From Tiliqua scincoides (Eukaryota; Chordata; Lepidosauria; Squamata; Scincidae), in assembly GCF_035046505.1 (NCBI RefSeq), contig NC_089821.1:189868377-189932376 (forward strand): DNA of 64,000 bases, written 5' to 3'. The translations under genes were made by a program, and so were the position numbers. Positions 10,841-21,143 of this stretch are shown here, one piece after another. Under the pieces are notes generated by a model. It saw nothing but the letters and a program-made list of their open reading frames with translations. It was not told the origin of the DNA and ran no database searches. How positions within the stretch are numbered: the stretch's first letter is position 1; each line of letters begins with the position of its first letter.

Positions 10841-13800
10841 AGGTATGAGCTAAACAAGCGCATCGGTAAAGCAGCCACCACGTTTTCCAGACTCACAAAG
10901 AGAGTCTGGTCCAACAAGAAGCTGACGGAACATACCAAGATCCAGGTCTACAGAGCTTGCGTCCTGAGTACACTTCTGTACTGCAGCGAGTCATGGACTC
11001 TTCGCTCACAACAGGAGAGGAAACTGAGCGCTTTCCACATGCGCTGCCTCCGACGCATCCTCGGCATCACCTGGTAGGACAAAGTTCCAAACAACACAGT
11101 CCTGGAACGTGCTGGAATCCTTAGCATGTATTCACTGCTGAAACAGAGATGCCTGCGTTGGCTTGGTCATGTCGTGAGAATGGATGATGGCCGGATCCCA
11201 AAGGATCTCCTCTATGGAGAACTCGTGCAAGGAAAGCGCCCTACAAGTAGACCACAGCTGCGATACAAGGACATCTGCATGAGGGATCTGAAGGCCTTAG
11301 GGATGGACCTCAACAAGTGGGAAACCCTGGCCTCTGAGCGGCCCGCTTGGAGGCAGGCTGTGCAGCATGGCCTTTCCAAGTTTGAAGAGACACTTTGCCA
11401 ACAGTCTGAGGCTAAGAGGCAAAGAAGGAAGGCCCATAGCCAGGGAGACAGACCAGGGACAGACTGCACTTGCTCCCGGTGTGGAAGGGATTGTCACTCC
11501 CGGATTGGCCTTTTCAGCCACACTAGACGCTGTGCCAGAACCACCTTTCAGAGCGCGATACCATAGTCTTTTGAGACTGAAGGTTGCCAATACTATAACA
11601 GGTATTTATATTCAGTTTCAGTCTCTCGTGCACAGGAGCTCAGAGTAGAATTCATAGAGGGTTCTTCTCCCTCATTTTATCCTTCTAATGGTGCTGTGAG
11701 ATAAGGTTCAACTGCCAGATAGTGACTAGCCCAAGGTCACCCCAGAGTTTCATGGCAGAGCAGAACTCAGATCTTGATTATCCAAGTTTAGCATTCATCC
11801 ACTGGTCCTCACCTTTAAAAAGTTAATTAAAATAGAGGGCATGTGCACTAAAAAAATGCATATACAACATATTGGTTACTTTTTTAAAAAGTCAAAATTG
11901 TGTACATAATTTGCATATTGGTCTACCACAGTTGTTGCATTTATCCATCGGCATTCAACAACATCTGGGACAACATCTTAAAGTAAACAATGCTCACAAG
12001 GCCATCTGGACAAAACTGCAGGCAAAAATTAGAGCAGAAGCATATGGAAAAGCAGATTTTTCTCTCCCCTTCAGCAGTGCAGGATGACAAATGTCAAACC
12101 TAGATCTGTCCACGCTTCACTGTGCTATGCTTTGCAGCACCACCTGGCTCTCCTTGCACAGCCACCAAATATGGACAGCACTGCCACAGCGGACCATATC
12201 TGCAGGGCAAACTCAATAAAAGCATTTCATTTCATGGTTAAATGACAGCTTCACACAAGTAGCAAGGTTCTGTTTACTGAATCTCAAATGTGAATCATTC
12301 AGGGGGAAAGAATTTAACAAAACCCCCAAAAAGACAAGGAACAGGATAGCTTTGTTACCAGAAATGAGAGCTCATGTAATTATAAAATGCAGGAAGTTAT
12401 AATTATGCATCTGAATGTCACATTAGCTTAACTTCCCAATCTCTTGAAGACTGTTAACAGAAGTATATATTGCCCGCTCTTACAACTCAGATAAGCAGGA
12501 GCACTTGGAGGTCAACTAATTAAAACTGCACTATGAGGCATACTTACTTGGGAGGAAATCCCACTGAACTCAGTGGGACTTTTAAGTAAACACACAGGAA
12601 TATCTATCAACTAACTTCAGAAGCAACATCCATGTACTTCAACTTAACTTTGTGAACTGTAATGCCCTGTTCCACCATGTTTTAACAAACATTATAAATA
12701 TTTACAGGTTCATTAACAATTAGACTGACCTCTGGTGAACACTTAATGCTTATCTGGTCTCATTCTTGAGCCATTTTTATATGCCTATTCAAAATTCACA
12801 GTGTTTTTCCTCCTATTTTCAATTCACCCACTTAGCATCTAAGGGTGCAATCCTAACCCCTTATGTCTGTGCTTTCCAGTACTGACATAAGGGCAATGCA
12901 GCTCTGAGGAAAGGGAACAAACATTCCCTTACTTTGAGGAGGCCTCCGTGAGTGACACCCAACTGCAGGATGCAGAACACATCCCATTGGCACTGCCGTG
13001 CTAGTGCTGGAAAGCACTGACATAAGGGGTTAGGATTGTGCCCTAAGGCACCTAAATTATTTTAGTATGAGTAGTATGTTCGTCCTGGAGCTTCTTCGAG
13101 GGGGAGGAGGAAACACAGTGGACCCGCCTTATCTGTGGGGTTTGGTTCCAGAACCCCCCCTTCCCCACAGATAAGGAATTCCACATATGCTGAAGTCCAG
13201 TACCTGCTATCTTACCTGCAGCCTCTAGAGGCCCGCAACACACTCTATTGGCCTCTGTGGGCCTCAAAGTCTGCAGAAGCATCTGGAAGTAACTTCTGGT
13301 TTTCAGAAGTCTGGTTTGCTTCTGAAAACCAGACGTCACTTCTGGATGCTTCTGCAAGTGGTTAAATCTGTGGATACTGAACCTGCAGGTACAGAGGGTC
13401 CACCATACAGCTGCTGCACAACTGCCCCTGAGTATCTCCACCATACTACAAACTCAATTATCAGAGTCCTCTTACTCCACAACTTTCCTTCTTTATGATA
13501 CGCAAGGCATCTCAAGATCTCGGTTTCCATTTTCTGCTAAGTCAGAGATAGCAAATGGTAACTGCCTATGTATTCTAAAGAAGGGGGATTTTAAAAATTA
13601 TGTTCAGTGATCCAGATCAGATATTACAATCCCAGTCAAACAAATCAGTTTGTTGGAAAGGGATCAAGTCAAGAGTCTATGTGTTCCCTCTTCTCCTTCT
13701 CTCTCTGTCAGCCTAAATTCAATATTTCCTGATTTTTTTAAACCAGTTTTTCATAAAGTTTAAATCAAGAAGTTGTGGCTTAAGCAACCACAGCAAGCCA

Positions 13801-16800
13801 GAATGTCAAACTATAGATTATTTAATTAAGGTGCGACCTAGATGGGCAAAGGGAGATGCAAATAGTACGCATTTTAGAATGCTGACTTTGATTTCCGTGT
13901 GCTTAAATGAACTTAGATCCCCAATGATTTTGGACTTTATTGGTTGTTTTACTTTAATTTTATACTTTGTTGTAAGCAGCTTAATGCATTTTATGTCATA
14001 CAACAGTGTTAACAATTAATTGATGTAGTCACAGCATCAGTAACAGAATTGACAGCAAATTGTTTTTTTTTTTTATATTTTAGGCTCAATTTCTTTAAGA
14101 GACCACCTTTTCTGACATATTGTCACATTCTTGTAACATACAAAGTGCCCTGTCTGATCCGAACAAGAAAACTCATTTAGTCCAGCACTCGGTTTCCAAC
14201 AGTGTCCAGCCAGATGACTCTGGGAACCTCACAAGCAGAGCACAAATGCAGTGATCATCCCCTTTGTCCTCGGCATCTGGTATTCAGAGACATGCTGCCT
14301 CTCTAACAACAGCTCACAGACCTATCCTCCAGGAATTTATCTAATTTTTTTAATGAATATTTTTCACTTTAACAATTTTAAAATTACAACCATGATGAAA
14401 GAAATAAATGAAATGGATCTTCCGGAGCACACTACTATAGAGTTCATCAACATGTTATAGTTTAACAAGCTATGTCTGCTTTCTATAAGAAGTCCAGCGT
14501 GAATGGTTATCTATTTATAGATCAGGCAAGAGAAAAGAGTAGGAAAAAATCGACCAAGGAATGAAGTGGGAACAAGGTGCAAAGGAGACTGAGGGTTACC
14601 AGAGCAAGAGAGATCAGGCCCATATAAATAGGCATTATGTATTGCAGCCAAAACCTTGAGAATGAAGGTACATGTTCCTTCATATGTACACTGCAAATTC
14701 CTTATATCCTAATCTAATATTTCAACCTAAACTAGTGCCCAGTACAATATCTTATGATGACTTCCACAAATGAGTTTGTGTTGTGCGAAGATATACTTTG
14801 TTCTAAAAACAAAACAAAAATGAAAACCCACTGCCTAGCAATTTCACTGAAAACCTGTTCAAATATTACCAGCTTGAGTATTCTCCCTGGAATGAATTAG
14901 TCTCAGGTTCTTCTACTCTCCTACACAAGGAGAAAGTAACAAATGAACCAGCTATATCACATTTGAACAATGAACAACAAAAACAGGTCAACCAGAAATA
15001 TTTTCCTCCAATTTAATTAGCATAAACTGTAACTATGACTGAAATATAACTCTTTGGAAAATATGGAGCTCACATACATCTGCATGTAGTGCACGATTTA
15101 AAATAAAAGCTGGGGGAGGGAAGATTTTAGAAATAGGCGATATATTAGTAAACAATCCAGTCTATTCTTAACAGTACTTAAACAACATTGAGAGATGCCA
15201 ATGTCTGGAATCTCAGAACTCCAAGTGACATTGCAAATTTTACAGAAACCTTCTCCCAGACAATGAAGGCAAATACAAAATATATAAAATTGGTTTTCTC
15301 TGCCCTAGAAGTTGTCTAAAAGAATACTCCCACAGAAAATCATTTGTTGTTGGCTTTGTCTCCAATGATCAAACAAATCCTAATCTCCAATGCCCATCTT
15401 TCCTAGAAGACAGACACTCAAGCAGTAGCATCTCAGCAGGGTTCCTGTGTACTACATGTGCATTATGTTCATGTGAAACTCACAAGTGTGCCATCATGAC
15501 AATAGTGCACCTGCTTGCCTGGCAAATACAATACAAAGGCAAGCTAAAACTAGTTTCTGGGCAGTTGCCCCTTACAATGGAGTCTTGCCTTATTCTCCCA
15601 TTTTGTGCCATGATCTCTTAACCAAACAAACTAATTTTAAGAAAAAAAAACTTTAGGGGGGAGAAAGAGGAGGAAGGAAAAAAAGCAAACACATTGCTGG
15701 GCATGGCAAAGTTCAGGATCAGATGGGAAATCCACACAGCTGCACACATTCTTTTGGGAACCCCACATTTGCGTTCATCTCAATCGTTTAATGTAATTCC
15801 CTAAGTCAGTCATGTAGTAGTAATGTAATTTGCACATTTCTGCAGCTAAAATTGAAGCTTTACAAACTGCTAAATAAAAAGCAGGGACCCTGCTGTCATG
15901 CTAGTCCTCCATATCAGTACCAATAACAAGCACTTTGCTTGTTTATTGACTAAAATGCATTCTTTTGGAAATCTCACCCCCCCCCCCCAGTATATTTGCC
16001 TTCTGTTCAAATGTATTATTTATTAAACCAGAACTAGACAAACATGCCACATCCCACTTCTCATATTCTTCTTGGGTACAAGGCATTGTACAGAATTTCC
16101 ATGCCACATTTTGAGGCGAGGGACAGCATTTTGTGCTTTTCCACATGCAGTTGCAGAAGCTTATGTAAAAGATATTGCACAATAATGAATAATACTTTAC
16201 GGTCATCAGTGCATGTCAGGAGTTCAATGTCAGGGTTTCTTGAATAGAGGATGCAGGTGCAAGCTCTGACGAAATTCTTACTACGAGATAACCACTGCAG
16301 TGGTTAGCAATGAATCAACTCTTTTCCATTTTAAGGGCTTCTGCTTCCTATGCTGAAGGGTGGTTCAAAGATTTCGTGGTTCAAAGATGGTTCATTCAAT
16401 CTTTGAACAAAATGGAGCTGCAAAGTTGTGGTCACATTGGTGGCTGCCCCTGAACTCTGTTTTAATACCCCTGACACAGATCTATAGGAGCAGAATAGTA
16501 ATTTCAAACCTGTGTAAGATGTCCTGAAGTAACTTACTTGATTCATTTCTAGCAACATATCTTTGAAGAAAATCAACAATCTGTGCCAAAGCTTTCTTGT
16601 TGCAATGTGTTGACAGCTCTTCATTACATTCATAACACCTAGAGTAAGAATTTATACACTGTAAAAACTAAGTTCACAAAAATGAGTAAGCAGTTTTGTG
16701 AATTTTTTGCTGAAAAGTGATATCTAAATATTCTTAATTACAACAGCAATAATTCCTATGATTGCATTCTTGTGGAATTCTTATGATAGCATCCTTCTGT

Positions 16801-19800
16801 GTTGTATTTGCTTTGGCCCAGTAGACACCCAAGAATTCTAGTTTCACCACTGGCAAGTCTTTGGAATTACACTGGCTTCCTGAGCTACAGACATCAGAGT
16901 TACAGATGACTGCATTGGCACTTTCATTGCAGGTGCAGCACATCCTTTGCTTTTGCGAAGGTGCAATAGCGCTGGGCCAGCAAGAACTAGATGTTTTGAC
17001 TTATGTTCAGACCCCTGCAACCTAACTTGTATTTGAACAAGAGACTAAGTGTACACTTATATAGATAAGAATTGAAGATATGTGCCAAAAAATTTATAAA
17101 ATACTAGATATTACACATAACCAAAACTGTATACTGCTAGATACACAAGCGCATGTCTTAAGATGCATTCCTACACACTTTCCTGAGAGCAAGTCCCATT
17201 TAACACATTGGGACTCACTTCTGAGTAGACATGCATCGGATTGTGCTCTTAGTAGACATAGCTTTCCTTCTTAGTCTCAATAAGGACTTACCATATGATC
17301 CACGTGCTGAGATTGACTACAATGCAGTGAGGTTCTGCCCGTGCAGTCTGGAAATGCCTCAGAGAATGCTGGCCTTCTGAGTTTTGACTGCAGCCCTAAG
17401 ATTAATTAATAAAGAGCTAAAATACAGTTATCAACTATGTTTTTCAATATAATCAACAAAACTGTTTTATAATGTAATACAACATCAAGGACTTTGTTAT
17501 AAAAAGAGATTCAAACAAACAAAATTTGTCAATTTATATTTCTCAAGTCTAGCCTAGACTAGAGCTCCTGCTCAGCAACCCCCTCCATTCTAACGCACAT
17601 ACTAAGAGTCACCCCATAAAGACTAGCAGAACCCTCTCCTGTCCTGAGCCATCACTACACCACTACAGTCTGCTAGACGCATACAGCGTATAGTCAGACT
17701 TCATTTCAAGATAAGACTGCCAGTATTAATTTGCAAATTGTGCTATTTTGAAAATGTGCAAATCAAGACTGTGTAAATCAAGAGGTGCCTGTACTTATTC
17801 CAAGTCAGATTCCTACTGGTATGCTATGGGAGCCCCACAAATTTGATAGGACACTGTATGTAACCATACGAACAATAAGTTGTATCCTAACAATAAGTTA
17901 TATTCGGTGGAGCACAGTGCAGTTGTAGCAACCTCCTCCCACTTGGTGAAGGATTGTTTTACTCTTGCAATGACCCCTTCTGCTCATAGGAGGACCAGTG
18001 AGCTCATTACTCTTTTCATTCATGGAAGGAGCTTCTGACAATGAAGCAGAGCTCCACTGATGGTTAGGAAATAACCCATAGTGAATATTTGCTTCTGTAA
18101 AATCATATAGTAACTTGATTTACCTGAGTACCACATTTGAGACAGAGCCATATGTCAGAAGGCATTACTGGCTCACCATCATATATCCTTCGTTCCTTTA
18201 AGCACTCTGAACATATTGACCAAACATTCTGAGCTACTGCCCTCTTCACATGATGTACATCCACTGCTTGGCTTACATGCTGACATGTCTGACCTACAGA
18301 ATAAGTAAAACATAATAAAATGTTTAAGAAAGACAACTTGTTGTTAGAGATGGGTTTTTTCGGTGATAGCGAAATAAAAATACATAACACTGCTTTCTGC
18401 ATTTCTAACTTTTGTAAAAAAACAAAAACAAAAAACCCACAAAAACCTGAAAAAATAAAACCTTTCTCTAACACCTCAACATGCATGTGGCTGCATCTTC
18501 TGACACTATACCACCTATATCATCTACCCCAGTGGTTTTCAAACTCTCATGGAGAGTTTGAACCACTGTAAGTGCTTGCGAGGGTGGGAGGGGGAAGGCA
18601 GCCGGAACGCGGGGGGGGGAGAACAGAGTTCTGGCACCTTATTGCAGGGGCCCCTCCCCTTCGGAGGCATTCCAGGAGGGGGGAGCAAAACAGAGGCATT
18701 CGCTGAGTGGGTGCTGGGGGTGCAGGGTGGGTGGGCACCTGGCCCCTGCCTGACCGCACAACGACCCCCTCCTGCCTCCCCTCCCCCCGCGCTCTGCTTC
18801 CCTGTGCAGCTTCCAAGCCGGTGGAGGGCGCAAGGGACACGTGCCGACGCCGAGGAAGAGGACGACGGACAGCCAGGGAGGCGGGATGCCGCACCCACGG
18901 AACGCCCAGGTACTGACTTGGCGGAGGAGGAGGGCAAGGAAGCTGGCTGGTGCAGCCCCGTGCCAATCTGCAGCACGAGCCTAGTCGTGCCTACTCAGAA
19001 GTAAGTCTCACTGTGCTCAATGGGGCTTGCTCCTGGGAAAGGGTGCATAGCCTTGTAGCCTGAGAGCCCAAGCCTATGCATGTCTACTCAGAAGTAAGTT
19101 CCATTGTGTTCAATGAGGCTTACTCCTGGGAAAGTGTCATAGTCTTGCAGCCTGAGTAGACAGGCAGAGGAGGGGCTCTGAGGCTGCAGTCCTCTCCACA
19201 CCTTCCTGGGAGGAAGCCCCACTGCCTCTAGTGGGACTGACTTCTGAGGAGACAGCCATAGGCTTTGGCTCTGAGGCTGCAGTCCTCTCCACACTTTCCT
19301 CAGAGGAAGCCCCACTGCCTCTAATGGGACTGACTTCTGAATAGACAGGCACAGGATTGAGCCCTGAGGCTGCCATCCTATCCACAGTAAGCCCCATTCA
19401 CTATAATGGAACTTACTTCTGAGTAGACATGCATAGGATTGGGCTCTTAGGCTGCAATCCTAGGCACTTTTCTGGAAGTAAGCTCCATTGACTAGAACAA
19501 GACTTACTTCAGAGTAGACATAACTAGGATTGGGCTCTTAATCCTGGCAGAGATATATATCTGAACCCGTTTTCACATGCTAAGGGCAAGTGAAAAGGCA
19601 TTCTACGTGTGTACAACATGCTGTCCAGCCTTGCCAGAGATCCGTTCTCATCCTTTCCCCACAAGCATGCCCTCCGGCAGCCAGCGTTTGCAGCTCCTCT
19701 CCAGCAATGCACAGCAGCTGCTCAGGGCAGCAGAGAACATACAATTGCATGCCAAGCACCTTCCCAAAGACACAGAGTATTCTGCTACCTGAATTAAACC

Positions 19801-20552
19801 ATATTTAATTGCTTGTTTGCTAGCATAGCTATTTCTATGTGCACCTAAGGACCCCTCTCGTGTAAGAATTCCTTTTTTGTTCTTACTCCCACAGTTGCTT
19901 AGAGTAATTTTACTACATGGAACTCATGTAAGCCATTTTTTGGAATCCATTCACTGCTTCCTCTCTTCGAAGTAGTGCCACACTACATACTACACGCTAC
20001 AAGTGCACCTGTACAGTATTTTTCCCCATGTGTAGAAAAAGTAGCTGGGGGAAGGGGATGTGGAGATTGACAGCCCAATCCTATGCATGTCTACTCAGAA
20101 GTAAGTTCATCTTTAGGGGGGAAGCACATAAAAAATATTTTATTTCTCCAATTAAAAAATGGTTTATAAATAAATAATAAATAAATAAATAAATAAATGA
20201 TTAACAAGTTGTGAATTCCTGCACTTTTTTTTTTTTTTTTTACAAAAAAAGCACTGTGTACAGGTATCACCATAATTACGTTTCCTGCGACCCACATTAA
20301 CAGAAGTTATTGATGTTAAGCAACAAGCTCTTCCTTGTGCATGGTGGTGCCTCCACACAATTTGCCGTTGCACACAGCAACTCCAAGTAACTATTGCATA
20401 CCCAGATCATTGTGTCAACTGGCTATGATCATGACATGTTTCTTGTTTTTACCTGTTACGTCATCTGAAGAGTCCTCATCCTGAGGGTGGTTTGACTTTT
20501 TGGGTCTCTTGGTTTTGTCAGATATAACCCTTGATGGATCTTTTACCCGCAT
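1261..20552 (-). CDS. USP45: USP45, ubiquitin-specific peptidase 45 (5' part of gene, coding exons 1-5)
   Basis: USP45 is a cysteine protease that removes ubiquitin, known to act on ERCC1 in DNA repair. Five minus-strand exons, 20552-20453, 18293-18124, 17395-17292, 16638-16538 and 1412-1261, join with matching phases into 209 codons. The protein begins MRVKDPSRV, passes an acidic DEDSSDD stretch, then carries a ZnF-UBP domain (Cys/His pairs in TCQHV, CSECL, CLKCG, QHSLRHF, WCYEC) at about residues 35-150, and ends at the Cys box GNTCFFNAVMQ whose Cys is the catalytic nucleophile. All junctions are GT-AG. It matches the human protein as I recall it along its whole length. The remaining USP domain (His box and so on) lies beyond the left edge. 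The 15.1 kb intron between the last two exons holds many transposons. Confidence 0.96.
1611..1790. mobile_element. Family B MITE (GGGCCCAATCC ends)
   Basis: The inverted ends GGGCCCATTCC...CTTTCCAGCACT and TGCTGGAAAGTTGGCTAGGA...GGGCCC match five other copies in this window (near 12.8, 30.5, 31.0, 44.9 and 50.1 kb). No coding capacity. The superfamily is not determined. Confidence 0.65.
1986..2707. mobile_element. Palindromic hAT element inserted in the L2 copy
   Basis: It starts CAGAGGTTCTCAAACTGGG and ends AGTTTGGGAACAGCTA, and is flanked by CCCTAGCA and CCCTAGTG (6/8). The inner part is an imperfect inverted repeat (GGAGCTCCAT/CACGGAGCTTCC, CACTTCTGGTTT/AAACCAGAAG). It carries a CR1 3' tail insertion at about 2405-2615. 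Confidence 0.65.
2405..2620 (+). mobile_element. CR1 LINE 3' tail fragment
   Basis: The stretch CCAGATGCAGGGGAGGGCAC ... GAGATACAGGTAGCTGGACT ... GCCTGATCCAGCAGGGCTC is the same 3'UTR as in the other CR1 tails of this window (4.5, 32.0, 34.7 and 35.7 kb). It interrupts the hAT element. Confidence 0.7.
2728..2960 (+). mobile_element. Short LINE 3' end (clade uncertain) inside the L2 copy
   Basis: About 230 bases splitting the L2 reading frame contain a short peptide-like stretch (NVAKYIFKALLRRKFLC), a stop, and a tail ending GCCAATAAAGGTGGAATGAATG, typical of a 5'-truncated LINE with a short-repeat tail. The family was not recognised. Confidence 0.4.
3293..3951 (-). mobile_element. Possible solo LTR (fossil)
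   Basis: A 659-bp block interrupts the L2 copy. Read on the minus strand it starts TGTAATGG and ends CACCACA. It has a TATA-like GTATAAAAGG near 3712-3702 and a polyA signal CAATAAATTC near 3353-3344, in the order expected of an LTR. No clear target duplication or internal region was seen, so the call is tentative and the family is unknown. Confidence 0.3.
4619..6274. mobile_element. hAT-like element with GAGTC-rich ends, itself interrupted
   Basis: It begins CAGGGATGTGCCTGAGTC and its right end (minus strand) reads CACAAACGGGCACTCGAGTC. Flanking GTATCCTG and CTTTCCTG match at 6/8. Several GAGTCA motifs lie near the ends (4620-4700, 5590-5650, 6235-6265). The internal 4700-5590 has no recognisable transposase. 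The superfamily is inferred from the 8-bp duplication. Confidence 0.45.
5697..6169 (-). mobile_element. Non-autonomous LINE derivative (5'UTR joined to 3' tail)
   Basis: Read on the minus strand it ends with the same 70-base 3' terminus (GATACCATAGTCTTCCGAGA..., GGATGCCAAC) as the endonuclease-type LINE at 10.85, 35.0 and 60.5 kb, but before that carries about 400 bases of non-coding sequence (GACAAG/TTGTCATAAGAGGCGACTAAA and so on) resembling a LINE 5'UTR. Short GTCAAT repeats flank it. Thus it looks like a LINE lacking its ORF. Confidence 0.5.
6481..8816. other. USP45 intron, unremarkable
   Basis: AT-rich intron sequence with no exon, RNA gene or recognisable transposon that I can support. 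A short CA/TG microsatellite lies at about 8343-8374, and a G run at 6579-6590. Confidence 0.5.
8974..10551. mobile_element. Tc1/mariner-type element (1.58 kb, TA duplication), no transposase
   Basis: The inverted ends are ATTTTTCGCTCCATAAGAC (left) and GTCTTATGGAACGAAAAAT (right). Flanks are TA (8972-8973) and TA (10552-10553); removing the element restores a known repeat motif GAGTAAGTCCCATT. The left end is a hairpin: 8976-9000 is mirrored at 9036-9058. The inside holds AAGTAAG palindromes (9145-9290) and CT-rich tandem units (9290-9480). A 259-codon open frame there is composition-driven. Confidence 0.7.
9290..9480. repeat. CT-rich tandem repeat, unit about 45 bp
   Basis: Four or five copies of a unit AGCCTGGAGCATCACAGC plus a CT/C-rich spacer (TCTCTTTCCCCCC) with mismatches. 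It sits inside the mariner-type element. Confidence 0.6.
10793..10838. repeat. (TA)n microsatellite
   Basis: About 22 uninterrupted TA units sit between the hAT target duplication and the LINE copy that follows. Confidence 0.9.
10847..11596 (+). mobile_element. 5'-truncated LINE, C-terminus of ORF2 with zinc-finger tail
   Basis: Encodes YELNKRIGKAATTFSRLTKR, then VYRACVLSTLLYCSESWTLR, one in-frame TAG after RILGITW, then LLKQRCLRWLGHVVRMDDGR and a C-x2-C-x12-H-x3-C finger ending SHTRRC. It is flanked by AACAGGTAT at 10838-10846 and 11597-11605, a LINE-type target duplication. About 35 bp of 3'UTR ends GAAGGTTGCCAATACTAT. The clade is uncertain. Two further copies lie in the window. Confidence 0.8.
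11625..11815 (-). repeat. MIR-type SINE, antisense
   Basis: The minus strand carries the MIR core order: a GTTCTGCTCTGCCATGAAAC-like part, GGTGACCTTGGGCTAGTCAC, then CTCACAGCACCATTAGAAGG. The copy is diverged, as expected for an old amniote-wide SINE. Confidence 0.6.
11816..12841. other. USP45 intron with one family A repeat
   Basis: I see no gene. At 12540-12605 is a copy of the short palindrome family A (CCCACTGAACTCAGTGGG core). The rest is plain AT-rich intron. Confidence 0.5.
12842..13045. mobile_element. Family B MITE with long inverted ends
   Basis: The left AGGGTGCAATCCTAACCCCT (12842 onward) and CTTTCCAGTACTGACATAAG are mirrored by CACTGACATAAGGGGTTAGG and ATTGTGCCCT at the right end, about 40 bp of inverted repeat. 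Confidence 0.7.
13116..13405. mobile_element. Tigger-like (Tc1/mariner) MITE
   Basis: The ends CAGTGGACCCGCCTTATCTG and GATACTGAACC...GAGGGTCCACCA are inverted. The inner palindrome CTTCTGGTTTTCAGAAG...CTTCTGAAAACCAGA is at about 13290-13335. The type TTATCTGTGGGGTTTGGTTC is common to pogo/Tigger-derived MITEs. TA follows at 13406-13407. Confidence 0.6.
13406..16537. other. USP45 intron, no recognised feature
   Basis: About 3.1 kb of AT-rich sequence. Both strands were read for further USP45 exons and none with splice sites and family similarity was found. Poly-A/T and poly-C runs occur (14059-14070, 15977-15988). Confidence 0.5.
16538..16638 (-). CDS. USP45: USP45 coding exon 4
   Basis: 101 bases encode (W)CYECNEELSTHCNKKALAQ then IVDFLQRYVARNES. 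CYEC supplies the last zinc-domain cysteines and the helix that follows links the zinc domain to the catalytic domain. Acceptor CTAG, donor GTAAGT. The phases fit exons 3 and 5. Confidence 0.94.
17160..17255. repeat. Family A palindromic repeat
   Basis: CAAGTCCCATTTAACACATTGGGACT forms a hairpin, and CTTCTGAGTAGACATGCATC then GGATTG follows. This is the same short family as in the array at 18985-19545. It lies just 3' of a USP45 exon in the genome (intronic). Confidence 0.6.
17292..17395 (-). CDS. USP45: USP45 coding exon 3 (second half of ZnF-UBP)
   Basis: 104 bases encode GCSQNSEGQHSLRHF, then AEPHCIVVNLSTWII, with the histidines that complete the zinc sites and ubiquitin tail pocket of the ZnF-UBP domain. 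The exon ends in phase 2, splitting a tryptophan codon shared with exon 4. Donor GTAAGT. Confidence 0.95.
18124..18293 (-). CDS. USP45: USP45 coding exon 2 (first half of ZnF-UBP)
   Basis: Encodes GQTCQHVSQAVDVHHVKRA through DIWLCLKCGTQ in 170 bases. It carries the first zinc-binding residues of the ZnF-UBP fold: the C and H of TCQHV, both Cys of CSECL and both of CLKCG. The acceptor ends CTGTAG and the donor is GTAAAT. The phase joins exactly with exons 1 and 3. Confidence 0.95.
18534..18984. mobile_element. GC-rich hAT-like fragment starting with a fused-end hairpin
   Basis: CAGTGGTTTTCAAACTCTC (18532 onward) is followed at once by GAGAGTTTGAACCACTG, a near-perfect 40-bp hairpin made of two outward hAT ends. 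About 400 bases of CpG-rich sequence follow. A similar start occurs at 23703. No clear right end was found. Overlapping open frames here are compositional. Confidence 0.45.
18985..19545. repeat. Inverted tandem array of family A palindromic repeat (about 6 units)
   Basis: Two units run one way (CTACTCAGAAGTAAGT ... CTTACTCCTGGGAAAG at about 18985-19170). Then four units run the other way (CTTTCCTGGGAGGAAGCCCC ... GACTTCTGAGTAGACA ... GGCTGCAATCCT at about 19190-19545). Units are 80-95 bp, with a 92-bp period between the two best (19190 and 19285). Single copies of this unit are scattered across the window, so this is a local expansion. Confidence 0.7.
20168..20199. repeat. (AAAT/TAAA)n microsatellite
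   Basis: Repeats of AAATAAAT over about 32 bases, with a poly-T run (20228-20240) close by. Confidence 0.8.
20453..20552 (-). CDS. USP45: USP45 coding exon 1 (start codon)
   Basis: The exon starts with ATG at 20552-20550 and encodes MRVKDPSRVISDKTKRP, a lysine-rich stretch and an acidic DEDSSDDVT motif, 33 codons plus one base. Its 3' donor is gtaaaa. Ten untranslated bases (20562-20553) precede the ATG after an acceptor ending TTTTCAG, so this exon is spliced to a separate 5'UTR exon, probably in the GC-rich island near 29.9 kb. Confidence 0.95.
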
Positions 20553-20788
20553 CTGTTATTTGCTGAAAATAGAAAGAAGGAAATGCATACCATGTTAAGA
20601 CAAATGCATACCATGCATACCGTGTTAAGACAAATGCAAAGGTTTGGTTGCCATAAGAAACTCTTAAATTCTGTGTTGTTGACATGTAAATGACATAAGC
20701 AGTCCCATTCTCCAGCTTAAGTAGAGGGTCTGGAGAGTTCTCTAGTAGTTCCTACCATTTTGCTGACAACAGCTTTCTTTAAGCTATA

Positions 20789-21143
20789 CAGCTTGTGCTT
20801 CATTATCCACTGGGGTTCCGTTCCAGAACCCTGAGTGGATTTAAAAAAAAATTCAGTGGATACCAAATCAGTGGAAAAAAAGTTTTGAAGACTCACTTCC
20901 AGGTTTCTTGCTCTTCCATCGTCGCCCCAGAATGCATTGGTATAGACACTATACCACATTCAGCCACTAGATGGGGTGAATAATGGAATCTATCAGAATG
21001 AAATTATTATTTAACAGCATGAAGGTGAGAAATTGAATTTTGGTGCTTTTCTCCTTGTTACAAGACATTTAAAGGTGGACCTTGATATCAGGTTTGAATC
21101 AAATTAGTGGATACCAAATCAGTGGATACCAAGGTTCCACCTG
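20789..21143. mobile_element. Tigger-like (Tc1/mariner) MITE
   Basis: The right end, TGGATACCAAGGTTCCACCTG (minus: CAGGTGGAACCTTGGTATCC), and the left end CAGCTTGTGCTTCATTATCC are inverse relatives. TA flanks both (20787-20788, 21144-21145). It lies about 240 bp upstream of USP45 coding exon 1 in transcript direction, inside the 5' intron. Confidence 0.6.

Noticed and set aside
18539-19004. Open frames of 139-151 codons on both strands
   Set aside because: GC-rich transposon sequence; no splice context or domain.
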